From assembly GCF_001880325.1 (NCBI RefSeq), contig NZ_CP016312.1:1240001-1304000 (forward strand): DNA of 64,000 nt. Direction: 5' to 3'. Positions 1 to 8,776 of the stretch are shown here, piece by piece. The notes beneath the pieces were generated by a model. It did not search any database. It worked only from the letters and a program-made list of their open reading frames with translations, and was not told the DNA's origin. Within the stretch, counting starts at the first letter, position 1. Every line of letters starts with the position of its first letter. Origin of the DNA: Thermus brockianus. Lineage in GTDB: Bacteria > Deinococcota > Deinococci > Deinococcales > Thermaceae. Both the position numbers and the translations under genes were made by a program.

Positions 1-477
1 GCCGGGGGGCTTGGCCTTTCTTGCCGTTACTGCCACCCTTCGGTGGAGCATGCCCCTTACGCCGGGCTTCCCCCCACGGAGACCTGCATGACCTGCCATA
101 CCTACGTGAAGCCCGATAGCCCCAACCTGGCCCTGGTGCGGGAAAGTTGGGAAACGGGCAGGCCCATAGAGTGGAACCGGGTCATCAACCTGCCGGACTT
201 CGTCTACTTCAACCACGCCGCCCACGTGGCCAAGGGGGTGGGGTGCGCCGAGTGCCACGGGCGGGTGGACCAGATGCCGGTGGTCTACCAGCCCCAGGCC
301 TTCACCATGAAGTTCTGCCTCTCCTGCCACCGGAACCCCGAGGCCCGCTTGCGGCCCAAGGAACAGGTCTTCAACATGGCCTACACCCCCGATCCCGAGC
401 TCGGCAAGAAGCTCAAGGAGCTTTACCAGATCCGTTCCCCCGAGGCCCTTACGAGCTGCAACACCTGCCACCGCTAG
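1..477 (+). CDS. actA: Pentaheme cytochrome c subunit ActA of alternative complex III (5' end outside window)
   Basis: The frame is open to the left edge, so the start codon lies upstream. Five CXXCH heme motifs are visible: CRYCH (22-36), CMTCH (85-99), CAECH (244-258), CLSCH (about 316-330) and CNTCH (460-474). FNHAAH between the second and third motifs offers candidate distal histidine ligands. Five hemes and its position directly before actB fit ActA, which takes part in passing quinol electrons to periplasmic carriers. The stop is 7 nt before actB, with a GGAGG ribosome site between. A generic multiheme cytochrome is the alternative, but the neighbours make ActA much more likely. Confidence 0.9.
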   Translation, partial: AGGLGLSCRYCHPSVEHAPYAGLPPTETCMTCHTYVKPDSPNLALVRESWETGRPIEWNRVINLPDFVYFNHAAHVAKGVGCAECHGRVDQMPVVYQPQAFTMKFCLSCHRNPEARLRPKEQVFNMAYTPDPELGKKLKELYQIRSPEALTSCNTCHR

Positions 478-484
478 GAGGCGT

Positions 485-3123
485 ATGAAGGAGACGCGCG
501 GTTTTCCCGAAGCCCTGGAAAGGGAGCTATTCCGGGAGGAGTTTCCCTTTGGCCCCGTGACCCGAAGGGGCTTTTTGGCCCTGGGCCTCTTGAGCCTTGC
601 CGCCTGTACCCCGGTGGTGCGGCGCAAGGGGGTGCCCTATGTGCGCCAGCCCGAGTGGGTGGTGGAGGGGGGGAGGGCGGAGTTCGTCACCGCCTTTCCC
701 CACGCCGGCTTCGCCGAGCCCGTGCGGGTGCGCCATTACCAGGAGCGGCCCCTTTTCCTCACCCCCCTCGAGGCGGCCATGAGCCCTTACCCCCTGGCCT
801 CCCTCTACGCCCTCTACGACCCAGCCCGCAAGGGGAAAGGCCCGGACTGGGAGGGCTTCTTCGCCGCCTGGCGGAAGGCGCTTGGGGAAGGGGAAACCCT
901 CCTCGTCCTCCCCCGGACCACCTCCCCCCGCCTCGAGGGCCTGGTGCGGGAGGCCCTGAGGCGCTACCCCAACCTGCGGGTGGCCCGGTTTGAGGCCTGG
1001 AGCTTGGAGAACGTCTACCTGGGGGCCGAGCTCGCCTTTGGGCGCGGGGCCTGGCCCGTCTACCGGCCCGAGAGGGCGGAGACCGTCCTCCTCTTGGACG
1101 TGGACCTCCACGAGCACCCCGCGGGCTACCTCTGGGGGAGCGCCCTGGCCCAAAGGCGCCTTCCCCCCATGAACCGCATCTACGCCGTGGAAAGCGGGGC
1201 AAGCCTCCTCGGGACCCTGGCGGACCACCGCCTGGCCCTGAAGCCGAGCGGGGTGGAGGCCTTCCTCCTGGACCTGGCCCGGGCCCTTGGGGTGGTCCCG
1301 GGAAGCCCCGTCTCGGACTACGGCGGCTTCCTCCCCGCCCTGGCGGAGGACCTGGGGCGGGGTGGGGTGGTCCTCCCTGGGGTCCACCTCTCCCCAGGGG
1401 CCCAGGCCCTGGCCATGGCGGTGAACGCCCACCTAAGGGCCCCCGTGGCCTACGTGCCCCCGCCCGAGGGGGAGGCGGCGACCCCCAGGGCCTTTCAGGA
1501 GGCCGAGGGGGCAAGCCGCTTGGTCTGGGCCGCGGAAGGCCCCTTGCCGAGCCTTCAGGGCAAGGCCTTCGCCGCCGTGCTCTCCCTTTACCCCAAGGAG
1601 GCCCCCTATAGCCTCCCCCTCGCCCACCCCCTGGAGGCCTCCAGCCCATGCCGGGACGCCCAGGGGCGGCTTTGGCCCGCCCAGGCCCTGGTGAAGCCCC
1701 TCTGGGGGGGAGGTCCCTGGAGGAGGTCCTGGCGGGCCTCCTGGGGGAGGAGCTTCCCGCCCTCTCCCCCGAGGAGAAGCAGGCCCTGGCGGAGGGCCGT
1801 CCCTTGGCGGAGGCGGAGGTCTTGGAGGTGGCCTTGAGGCCAGGGCTTGGGGACCGGCTTCCCCCCTTGCGGGAGGAGGCCCCCCTGGAGCTCACCCTGC
1901 GCCCGGATGCCAGCCTCTTTGACGGCCGCTACCGGCAGAACCCCTACCTCCAGGAGCTCCCCCGGCCCCTCACCCGCCTGGTCTGGGACGGGGCCCTCCT
2001 GGCAGGGGAAAAGCAGGCGGAGGCCTGGGGGCTTTTGCAGGGGATCCGCGCCCGGGAGCGCCGGGCCGATCCCCAAAGGCCCCTCCTCCGGGTGCGGGCG
2101 GGGGGGCAGGAGGTTCTTCTCCCCCTTTGGCCCCTTCCCCTGCTCCCCGAGGGGAGCCTCGTGGCGCCCCTTTCCCACGTTTTCCACCCCGAGGGGGTGG
2201 CCTTCCCCGCGGAGGTGACCCCCACGGGGCGGGACTACCCCTTGGTCTCCACCCAGTACCACGGCGACTTGGGGGAGGTGGAGGTGGAGGCGGTCCACGT
2301 GATGACCGAAAAGGAGGCCCTAAAGGAGCCCAAAGGGGAAAAGCGCCTTTCCTTCTACCCCCCCTGGCCCCAGGGGGAGCACGCCTGGGCCATGACCGTG
2401 GACCTAAGCCGCTGCCTGGGGTGCGGGCTTTGCGTCCTGGCCTGCCAGGTGGAGAACAACATCCCCGTGGTGGGGAAGGAGGAGGTGCAGAAGGGGCGGG
2501 AGATGCACTGGATCCGCCTGGACCGCTACTTCACCCCCGAAGGGGCTTTGCACCAGCCCGTGATGTGCCAGCACTGCGAGAAGGCCCCTTGCGAGGCGGT
2601 CTGCCCGGTGGCGGCCACGGAGCACTCCGATGAGGGGCTAAACCTCATGGTCTACAACCGCTGCGTGGGCACCAAGTACTGCTCCGCCAACTGCCCCTAC
2701 AAGGCCCGCCGCTTCAACTTCTTCCCCTACGCCGAGCGGTTCGTGGGCCAAGGGGACCCCCGGCGGGCCAAGGAAAGCCCCCTCGTCCTCCTCATGAACC
2801 CCGAGGTGACGGTGCGGAGCCGCGGGGTCATGGAGAAGTGCACCTACTGCGTCCAGCGCATAGAGCTCGCCCGGGCCGAGGCCGCCAAGGAGGGGCGCAG
2901 GATCCGCACCGGGGAGGTGAGGACCGCCTGCCAGGAGGTCTGCCCGGGGAAGGCCATCCACTTCGGCGACCTCCTGGACCCCGAGGACCCTATCCAGGCC
3001 CACCGCAGGGAGGGGCGGCACTACACCCTCCTGGAGGAGGCCAACACCTGGCCCCGCACCACCTACCTGGCCCACCTCAAGAACCCGAACCCGCGCCTAG
3101 CGAAGGAGGAGGCCCATGGCTAA
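485..3123 (+). CDS. actB: ActB: fused molybdopterin-oxidoreductase-like and iron-sulfur subunit, interrupted by a frameshift at a G7 run
   Basis: The N-terminal part (from 485) carries a twin-arginine-like signal, TRRGFLALGLLSLAAC, and then the molybdopterin-oxidoreductase-like domain that in ACIII holds no cofactor. At 1704-1710 (seven G) the coding frame drops back by one base. Up to there the protein-like sequence is in the frame of 485; after it, in the frame of 1705 onward (SLEEVLAGLLGEELPAL). The C-terminal part has four cysteine groups for Fe-S clusters: CLGCGLCVLAC, CQHCEKAPCEAVC, CVGTKYCSANC and CTYCV...CQEVC. Known ActB is one fused protein, so an eighth G would restore it. The end overlaps actC by 8 nt. 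A real split into two genes is unlikely because no start signal precedes the second part. Confidence 0.85.
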
Positions 3124-4465
3124 AGAACCCCACCCGGACCGCGACCTCATCCAAGGGGAATGGACGGAGAGGAGCTTGGTGGAGAAGCTCTTGGAGCCCG
3201 TGGAAAAGCCCCCGCCGAGGCCCTGGAAGGTGGTGGCGGCCGTGGGCTTGGCCCTTACCCTGGCCTGGCTTTACGCCATCTTCGTCACCTTCGTCCAGGG
3301 CCTGGGCACCTGGGGCATCAACCAGCCCGTGGCCTGGGGGTACGATATCGTCCACTTTGTCTGGTGGATCGGCATCGGCCACGCCGGGACCCTCATCAGC
3401 GCCATCCTGGTCCTCATGCGGCAAAACTGGCGGGACTCCCTAAACCGGGTCACGGAGGCCATGACCCTCTTCGCCGTGCTCTGCGCCGCCACCTACCCCC
3501 TCATCCACATGGGCCGGCCGCAACACTTCTACTGGGTCATGCCCTACCCCACCCATATGGCCCTCTGGCCCCAGTACAAGAGCCCCCTCTCCTGGGACGT
3601 GCTGGCCATCATGACCTACCTCACCATCTCCACCCTCTTCCTCTACCTGGGGCTCATCCCCGACCTGGCCCTCTTGCGGGAAAGGAGCAGGGGCTGGCGG
3701 CGGAAGCTTTATGGCTGGCTCTCCTTGGGCTGGACGGGGAATGCCGTCCACTGGCAGCGCTACCGGGCGGTGTACGTCCTCCTGGCGGGCCTCGCCACCC
3801 CCGTGGTCATTTCCGTGCACTCGGTGGTGAGCATGGACTTCGCCTACGGCCTGGTGCCCGGCTGGCACCTCACCGTCTTCCCCCCCTTCTTCGCCGCCGG
3901 GGCCATCTACTCGGGCTTCGCCATGGCCCTCACCCTCATCATCCCCTTGCGCCGGTGGTACCGGTTGGAGGGGGTCATCACGGAGCGGCACCTGGACTGG
4001 ATGGCCAAGGTGACCCTGGCCTCGGGGCTCGGGGTGGCCTACATCTACCTTTTGGAGATTTTCATCGCCTGGTATAGCGGGGAGCCAGCGGAGTGGGCCC
4101 AGCAGCTTTGGCGCATGACGGGGCCCTACGCCCCCTACTACTGGGCCATGATGCTCATCAACGTGGTCCTCCTCCAGACCCTCTGGTTCCCCCGCTTCCG
4201 CAAGAACCTCACCTGGCTTTTCCTCTTCTCCCTTCTGGCCAACGTGGGCATGTGGCTGGAGCGCTTTGTGATTGTGGTGATTAGCCTCTCCCACGATTTC
4301 TTGCCGGGGAACTTCCACCTCTACTACCCCACCTGGGTGGACTGGACGCTCTTCCTGGGGACCATCGGCTTCTTCCTCTTTGGCCTGGCCCTCTTCATCC
4401 GGCTTTTCCCCCCCATCGCCGTGGCGGAGATGGTCCACCTCTTCCACAAACTGCGCGGGCACTAG
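3116..4465 (+). CDS. actC: ActC: NrfD-like integral membrane quinol-binding subunit of alternative complex III
   Basis: A 449-residue membrane protein of the NrfD/PsrC family with about ten hydrophobic segments, for example WKVVAAVGLALTLAWLYAIF near residue 40 and a last one near residue 415. In ACIII this subunit forms one of the two large membrane bundles and contacts quinol and the Fe-S clusters of ActB. It starts 8 nt inside the end of actB and is followed after 9 nt by actD, so translation is probably coupled. The length is close to the family's usual size. Confidence 0.9.
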   Translation: MAKEPHPDRDLIQGEWTERSLVEKLLEPVEKPPPRPWKVVAAVGLALTLAWLYAIFVTFVQGLGTWGINQPVAWGYDIVHFVWWIGIGHAGTLISAILVLMRQNWRDSLNRVTEAMTLFAVLCAATYPLIHMGRPQHFYWVMPYPTHMALWPQYKSPLSWDVLAIMTYLTISTLFLYLGLIPDLALLRERSRGWRRKLYGWLSLGWTGNAVHWQRYRAVYVLLAGLATPVVISVHSVVSMDFAYGLVPGWHLTVFPPFFAAGAIYSGFAMALTLIIPLRRWYRLEGVITERHLDWMAKVTLASGLGVAYIYLLEIFIAWYSGEPAEWAQQLWRMTGPYAPYYWAMMLINVVLLQTLWFPRFRKNLTWLFLFSLLANVGMWLERFVIVVISLSHDFLPGNFHLYYPTWVDWTLFLGTIGFFLFGLALFIRLFPPIAVAEMVHLFHKLRGH

Positions 4466-4474
4466 GAGGGCAGG

Positions 4475-4993
4475 ATGCTTTACGGCTACATGGCCTACTT
4501 TGACACTCCAGAAGCCTTGCTATCGGCCCTAAGGGCGCTCAAGCGGGAGGGGTACCGCCGCCTCGAGGCCCTCACCCCCAACCCCGTGGAGGGGATTGAG
4601 GAGGTGCTTGGGGGGGATGGGCGCATCCCCTGGGTGGCCTTCTTTCTGGGGGTGTTGGGGGCGGGGCTTGGGCTTTTCCTCCAGGTCTACACCACCCTGG
4701 ACTACCCCCACAACGCCGGGGGCAAGCCCCTTTTGGGCTGGCCCGCCTTCATCCCCGTGACCTTTGAGCTCACCATCCTCACCATCACCGTGGGCATCTT
4801 TCTGTATCTTCTCTACATTAACGGCCTACCCCTGGCCGCCCACCCGGCGGTGCGGGCCCGGGACTATCTGGAGGTGCTCCTGGACCGGTACGGGGTCTTC
4901 CTCTACGCCACGGACCCCCGCTTTGACCCGGAGGCCACCAAGGCCCTCCTCCAGGCCCTGGGGGCGGAGGTGGAGGAGGTGCGCCGTGATTAG
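4475..4993 (+). CDS. actD: ActD: DUF3341 membrane subunit of alternative complex III
   Basis: 172 residues with an N-terminal soluble part (YGYMAYFDTPEALLSALRAL) and two transmembrane segments, near residues 50-70 and 90-112. This is the DUF3341 layout of ActD. It sits between ActC and ActE, and its stop overlaps the actE start by 8 nt. The identification rests on domain layout and operon position. Confidence 0.85.
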   Translation: MLYGYMAYFDTPEALLSALRALKREGYRRLEALTPNPVEGIEEVLGGDGRIPWVAFFLGVLGAGLGLFLQVYTTLDYPHNAGGKPLLGWPAFIPVTFELTILTITVGIFLYLLYINGLPLAAHPAVRARDYLEVLLDRYGVFLYATDPRFDPEATKALLQALGAEVEEVRRD

Positions 4994-5498
4994 GTTCCTC
5001 CTTCTCCTCCCCCTCCTTTCCGCCTGCGGCTGGATGTGGGACCAGCCCAAGGCCAAGGCCTTCCGCCCCGCCCCCCTCCAGGTGGAGGTCCCCGAGGAGC
5101 GGGTGCGCTTCGGGGAGAACCTAAACCCCGAGGTGCGCCTTGGGGTGAAGCCGGAAGGGGGTTTTGCGGAGAACCCTTACACCTTCGCCGAGGCGGATTG
5201 GGTGCGGGGCAAGGCGCTTTACGGGAGCTTCTGCGCCATCTGCCACGGGGTGAGGGGGGAAGGGGATGGCCGGGTCATCCCCCTAGGGGTGCCAAAGCCC
5301 CGCTCCTTCCACGATCCCGGCGTGCGGGCCATGCCCGAGGGCTACTTCTACTTCGCCGCCACCAACGGTTTTGGCAGGATGCTTTCCTACAAAAGCCGCA
5401 TCCCGGAAAGGGAGCGCTGGCTCATCGCCCACTACATCAAGCGCTGCCTCCTGGATGCGGCCTGTCCCAAGGAGGTAATGGATGCAGAGGTCCATTGA
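4986..5498 (+). CDS. actE: ActE: monoheme cytochrome c lipoprotein of alternative complex III
   Basis: Chosen start is GTG at 4986, which gives a short lipoprotein signal (IRFLLLLPLLSAC) with the lipobox cysteine near residue 13. The protein is about 170 residues and has one heme motif, CAICH, near 5231-5245, with a likely axial methionine in the region after RAMPEGYFYF. In ACIII, ActE is a membrane-anchored cytochrome c on the electron exit side. It overlaps actD by 8 nt and actF by 17 nt, typical of a tightly coupled operon. Confidence 0.88.
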   Translation: MIRFLLLLPLLSACGWMWDQPKAKAFRPAPLQVEVPEERVRFGENLNPEVRLGVKPEGGFAENPYTFAEADWVRGKALYGSFCAICHGVRGEGDGRVIPLGVPKPRSFHDPGVRAMPEGYFYFAATNGFGRMLSYKSRIPERERWLIAHYIKRCLLDAACPKEVMDAEVH

Positions 5499-6483
5499 GG
5501 CGCCCCGCGCTTGGCCTTGGGCCTTGGGCCTAGGGCTTTACGCCCTGGCCTTCCTCTTCGGTGCCCCCGCCGCCTACTTCCCCTTCGCCTTCTTCCTCCT
5601 CCTCTCCTTGGGGGCGCTCCTCGTCCTCCTCCTCCACAACGCCCTCACGAGCCGCTGGGGGGTTCCCCTGGAGCCCTACCTCTACCCCTTGGCCCGGCTC
5701 CTTCCCCTTATGGGGCTTTTGGGCCTACCCTTTTTCCTCTTCCTGCCCGAGCTTTTCCCCTGGGCGCGGCCCGAGGCCCTTGCCGACCCCATCCTGCGCC
5801 ACCGCTCGGCCTACCTGAATGCCCCTTTCCTGCTCCTCCGCTACGTCCTCTTTTTCGCCCTCTTCGCCCTTATCCTGGCCCGGCTCCGCCCCGGGGAGCG
5901 CCGGGCGGAGGTGGGGGCTTATGGGCTTGCCCTCACCTTCGCCGCCGCCACCTTCCTCACCTACGACCTCTTCAAGAGCCTCGAGGCCCACTTCTACTCC
6001 GCCTCCTACGGGGCCATCCTGCTCCTTTCCGCTGTCCTCCTGGCCCTTTCCCTGGCCGTGGCCCTGGCGGTCCGGCGGGGGACGGCGGCCCTTCTGGGCC
6101 AGGCCCAAAACCACACCAACCTCCTCCTGGCCTTTTCCATCATCTGGATTTACGTGGAGGCCACCACCCTCATCATCGTCTGGGGCGGTGACCTCCCCCA
6201 CGAGGTGGAGTTCTACCTGAAGCGCCTGGAGGGCCCCTGGGACGAGGTGGCGGCCTTGTGGGTGGTGGGGGGGTTTTTCCTCCCCTTCCTCTACCTCCTC
6301 ACCAACCCGCCCAAGCGGGAGGCCCGCTTCCTCCTTCCCGTGGCCCTTTGGATCCCCTTCTTCCGCCTCCTCCACCTGGCCTGGTACCTCCTCCCCGCCT
6401 TGGGCCGGGGGGTGGGGGTGGGGGAGGTCCTGGGGTTCCTGGGCCTCGGCCTCCTCTTCGCCACCAGGCTACGCCAGGGCTAG
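5482..6483 (+). CDS. actF: ActF: second large membrane subunit of alternative complex III
   Basis: 333 residues with about ten hydrophobic segments, starting LGLGLYALAFLFGAPAAYF. It lacks cofactor motifs. Its place as last gene after actE and its membrane-only layout fit ActF, the paralogue-like partner of ActC. The start ATG lies inside actE. This is the last gene of the operon; an 87-nt gap with its own promoter-like elements separates it from the flavoprotein gene. Confidence 0.85.
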   Translation: MQRSIEAPRAWPWALGLGLYALAFLFGAPAAYFPFAFFLLLSLGALLVLLLHNALTSRWGVPLEPYLYPLARLLPLMGLLGLPFFLFLPELFPWARPEALADPILRHRSAYLNAPFLLLRYVLFFALFALILARLRPGERRAEVGAYGLALTFAAATFLTYDLFKSLEAHFYSASYGAILLLSAVLLALSLAVALAVRRGTAALLGQAQNHTNLLLAFSIIWIYVEATTLIIVWGGDLPHEVEFYLKRLEGPWDEVAALWVVGGFFLPFLYLLTNPPKREARFLLPVALWIPFFRLLHLAWYLLPALGRGVGVGEVLGFLGLGLLFATRLRQG

Positions 6484-6536
6484 GCGGGGCATTTGCACCT
6501 ACCTTCACGAGGGGTCCAGGGGGAAACTGGACTTAG

Positions 6537-6557
6537 GGGTACACGGTATAGGTACCC
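6537..6557 (+). promoter_or_regulatory. Inverted repeat GGGTAC-N9-GTACCC around a -10-like TATAGG, before the SQR gene
   Basis: Arms are at 6537-6542 and 6552-6557. The -10-like hexamer TATAGG (6547-6552) lies between and into the second arm. A GGAGG ribosome site follows before the start at 6571. A second inverted repeat, GTCCAG...CTGGAC (6514-6532), lies just upstream. No clear -35 is seen. An operator for a repressor of the sulfide genes is possible but not shown. Confidence 0.4.
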
Positions 6558-6570
6558 AAGGAGGTAGAAG

Positions 6571-7707
6571 ATGGCGACGAAGGTTCTGGTCCTGGGAGGC
6601 GGTTCGGGCGGCCTGGTGGCGGCCAACAAGGTGAAAAAGCTCCTCGGGAAGGAGGTGGAGGTCACCCTGGTGGACCGGAACGCCTACCACGAGTTCATGC
6701 CCGCCTACCCCTGGGTGGCCTTCGGCATGCGGGAGCCCGAGCAGGTGCGTAGGCCCCTCGCCAACCTGGAAAAGCGGGGCATCCAGTACCTCCAGGCCAC
6801 GGTGGAGGCCCTGGACCCGGCCCACAACAAGGTGAGGACGAGCGCCGGGGAACTTACCTACGATTACCTCATCGTCTCCTTGGGGGCGGAGGCCATGCCT
6901 TCCCCCGCCCAGGACGGGTATGCCCCCTGGAGCCTCGAGGGGGCCCTTAGGCTCCGCCAGGCCCTGAAGGACTTCCGGGGCGGCCGGGTGGTGGTGGGGG
7001 TTTCCTCCCCCTACTACCCTTGCCCCCCTGCCCCGTACGAGGTGGCGGGCCAGGTGGAGTTCGCCCTCAAGGTGAAGGGGGTGCGGGAGAAGAGCACGGT
7101 GGAGGTCTTCCACCTAAACCCGGCGCCCTTGGCGGGTATGGGGCCGGTGATCTCCGGCAAGGTCATGGAGATCCTCCGCGCCAAGGGCATCGCCTTCCAC
7201 GGGGAGTTTGAGCCGGTGGCCTTTGAGGGGGGCAAGGTGAAGGCCAAGGATGGGCGCGAGCTCGCCTACGACCTCCTCATCCTCACCCCGCCCTTCGCCC
7301 CCAACCGGGTGGTGCGGGAATCCCCCCTGGCCGGACCCAACGGCTTCCCCGAGGTGCACAAGTCCACCTTCCGCTCCCCCAAGTTCCCCAACGTCTTCGT
7401 CATCGGCGACACGGTGAACCCCTCCCTGATGCTGCCCCCCGCCGGGGTGGTGGCCCACTTCCAGGGGGAGTACGTGGCCGGGGTCATCGCCTCCGACCTC
7501 AAGGGGGCCTATATCGGCGAACCCTTCAACCCCGTGGCCATGTGCATCATGGACTTCGGGGACAACGCCCTCCTGCCCCAGTGCTCCTTTGAAAGGCTGC
7601 TGGCGGGCACGGGCATGCCCTCCTGCGGCGTGATGGCCGTGGGCAAGTGGGTGCGGGTGACCAAGATGCTCTTTGAGGGCTTCTGGTTCGCCACCCTAAT
7701 CGAGTAG
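6571..7707 (+). CDS. Sulfide:quinone oxidoreductase-like FAD flavoprotein
   Basis: 378 residues. The N-terminal Rossmann FAD motif is VLVLGGGSGGLVAANKV, and a second FAD-contact motif FVIGDT is near residue 273. Cysteines occur at YPCPPAPYE (near residue 151) and in the C-terminal part (CIMD, PQCSF, PSCGV). A cysteine pair carrying the sulfur is required in SQR. The enzyme would oxidise sulfide at the membrane surface and reduce quinone. Directly after an alternative complex III operon and before a DUF1641 gene, this role is favoured. A type II NADH dehydrogenase is the main alternative, but the cysteines argue against it. Confidence 0.78.
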   Translation: MATKVLVLGGGSGGLVAANKVKKLLGKEVEVTLVDRNAYHEFMPAYPWVAFGMREPEQVRRPLANLEKRGIQYLQATVEALDPAHNKVRTSAGELTYDYLIVSLGAEAMPSPAQDGYAPWSLEGALRLRQALKDFRGGRVVVGVSSPYYPCPPAPYEVAGQVEFALKVKGVREKSTVEVFHLNPAPLAGMGPVISGKVMEILRAKGIAFHGEFEPVAFEGGKVKAKDGRELAYDLLILTPPFAPNRVVRESPLAGPNGFPEVHKSTFRSPKFPNVFVIGDTVNPSLMLPPAGVVAHFQGEYVAGVIASDLKGAYIGEPFNPVAMCIMDFGDNALLPQCSFERLLAGTGMPSCGVMAVGKWVRVTKMLFEGFWFATLIE

Positions 7708-7715
7708 GAGGGGCC

Positions 7716-8324
7716 ATGGAGAAGACCCTGACGGTGGAGGAACGCCTGGCCCGAATTGAGGAGGTTTTGGAGAAAAGCGGGCTTGGCCTGTTGGCGCAAA
7801 TAGGCACGGGGGAGACCCTTGCCGAGAACCTGGGCCTCCTTCTAGATCCCAAGAACCTGGAGCTCGTTTCCCTCCTCGCCCGCTTCCTGGACCAGGCGGA
7901 GGCCCTGGGGAAGTTGGCGGAAACCCTGGAGAAGCTGGAGAAGTCCGGGGCTTTAGCCTTCCTCGGCCACCTCTCGGAGAACTTCGGCGAGGGCCTGGGG
8001 ATGCTTATGGAGCCCCAGCTCCTCCGGCTCATCTCCCACGGGGCCAACGTTTTGGACATCCTCTCCCGCATTGAGCCCGCCGCCATCGGCATGATGGCGA
8101 GCGCCCTGGAGCGGGGGCTTGCGGAGACCTTCACCCCCGAGACCCTGCGGGAGCCTCCCCGGGTGGGCCTGGCGGGCATCCTCAAGCAACTGGCCGACCC
8201 CGAGGTGCAAAAGGCGCTCGGGGTGCTCTTCCTCCTCCTCAAGGCCCTGGGCAAGGCCTTTGGCCACATGAACGAGGACATGAAGGCCCTCGAGGGCCTC
8301 ATGGCCAAGATGATGAAGAAGTAG
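7716..8324 (+). CDS. DUF1641 family protein
   Basis: 202 residues, largely helical, with repeated Leu-rich amphipathic stretches (VEERLARIEEVLEKSGLGLL) and a conserved-looking end, LGKAFGHMNEDMKALEGLMA. DUF1641 proteins are often encoded beside SQR-like or formate-dehydrogenase flavoproteins; the biochemical role is not known to me. The gene starts 8 nt after the flavoprotein gene with a GGAGG site, so the two are one transcription unit, closed by the terminator at 8341-8369. Confidence 0.75.
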   Translation: MEKTLTVEERLARIEEVLEKSGLGLLAQIGTGETLAENLGLLLDPKNLELVSLLARFLDQAEALGKLAETLEKLEKSGALAFLGHLSENFGEGLGMLMEPQLLRLISHGANVLDILSRIEPAAIGMMASALERGLAETFTPETLREPPRVGLAGILKQLADPEVQKALGVLFLLLKALGKAFGHMNEDMKALEGLMAKMMKK

Positions 8325-8340
8325 CCCTGCCATGGGGGTG

Positions 8341-8369
8341 GGGGCCGGGAAGCTTCCCGGCCCCTTTTG
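8341..8369 (+). terminator. Intrinsic terminator after the SQR/DUF1641 pair
   Basis: A perfect 24-nt palindrome (12-bp arms, GGGGCCGGGAAG and its complement, 8341-8364) is followed by TTTT. It ends the unit that starts at 6571. Because it lies 15 nt before the next gene's start, that gene needs its own promoter. Confidence 0.8.
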
Positions 8370-8384
8370 TGGTAGCCTTTTCCC

Positions 8385-8732
8385 ATGGCCGAGAACCCTG
8401 GGGGCCTTTCGGGCGAGGCGCTGCTCCTCCGCATCTTCCTCGGGGAGTCGGACCGGTTTGGGGGCCGCCCCCTTTACGAGGCCATTGTCCTGGAGGCGAA
8501 GCGGCGGGGCCTGGCGGGGGCCACGGTGCTCAAGGGCTTCATGGGCTATGGCGCCCATTCCCGCATCCACACCGCCAAGGTCCTCCAGCTTTCCGAGGAC
8601 CTGCCCGTGGTGGTGGAGATCGTGGATACGGAGGAAAAGGTCCAGGCCTTTTTGCCGGTCCTGGAGGGGATGGTGAGGGAGGGGCTCATCACCTTGGAGA
8701 AGGTGCGGGTCCTCCGCTACCAAAGCCGGTAA
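8385..8732 (+). CDS. DUF190 family (PII-like fold) protein
   Basis: 115 residues with the DUF190 signature: RIFLGESDRFGGRPLYEAIV, then GLAGATVLKGFMGYGAHSRIHT. Family members have a ferredoxin-like, PII-like fold; the function is uncertain. The gene is single, between two terminator or promoter gaps. An extended -10, TGG plus TAGCCT (8373-8378), lies 6 nt before the ATG, so the mRNA is probably leaderless. Confidence 0.8.
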   Translation: MAENPGGLSGEALLLRIFLGESDRFGGRPLYEAIVLEAKRRGLAGATVLKGFMGYGAHSRIHTAKVLQLSEDLPVVVEIVDTEEKVQAFLPVLEGMVREGLITLEKVRVLRYQSR

Positions 8733-8776
8733 GCGCCCTTCCTTTTTCCTTGGGCTTTCCCCGCTAGCCTAGGGGT

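Noticed and set aside
759-1895. Minus-strand 378-residue frame over actB
   Set aside because: Arg/Pro/Gly/Ser-rich antisense shadow of the clear ActB coding sequence.
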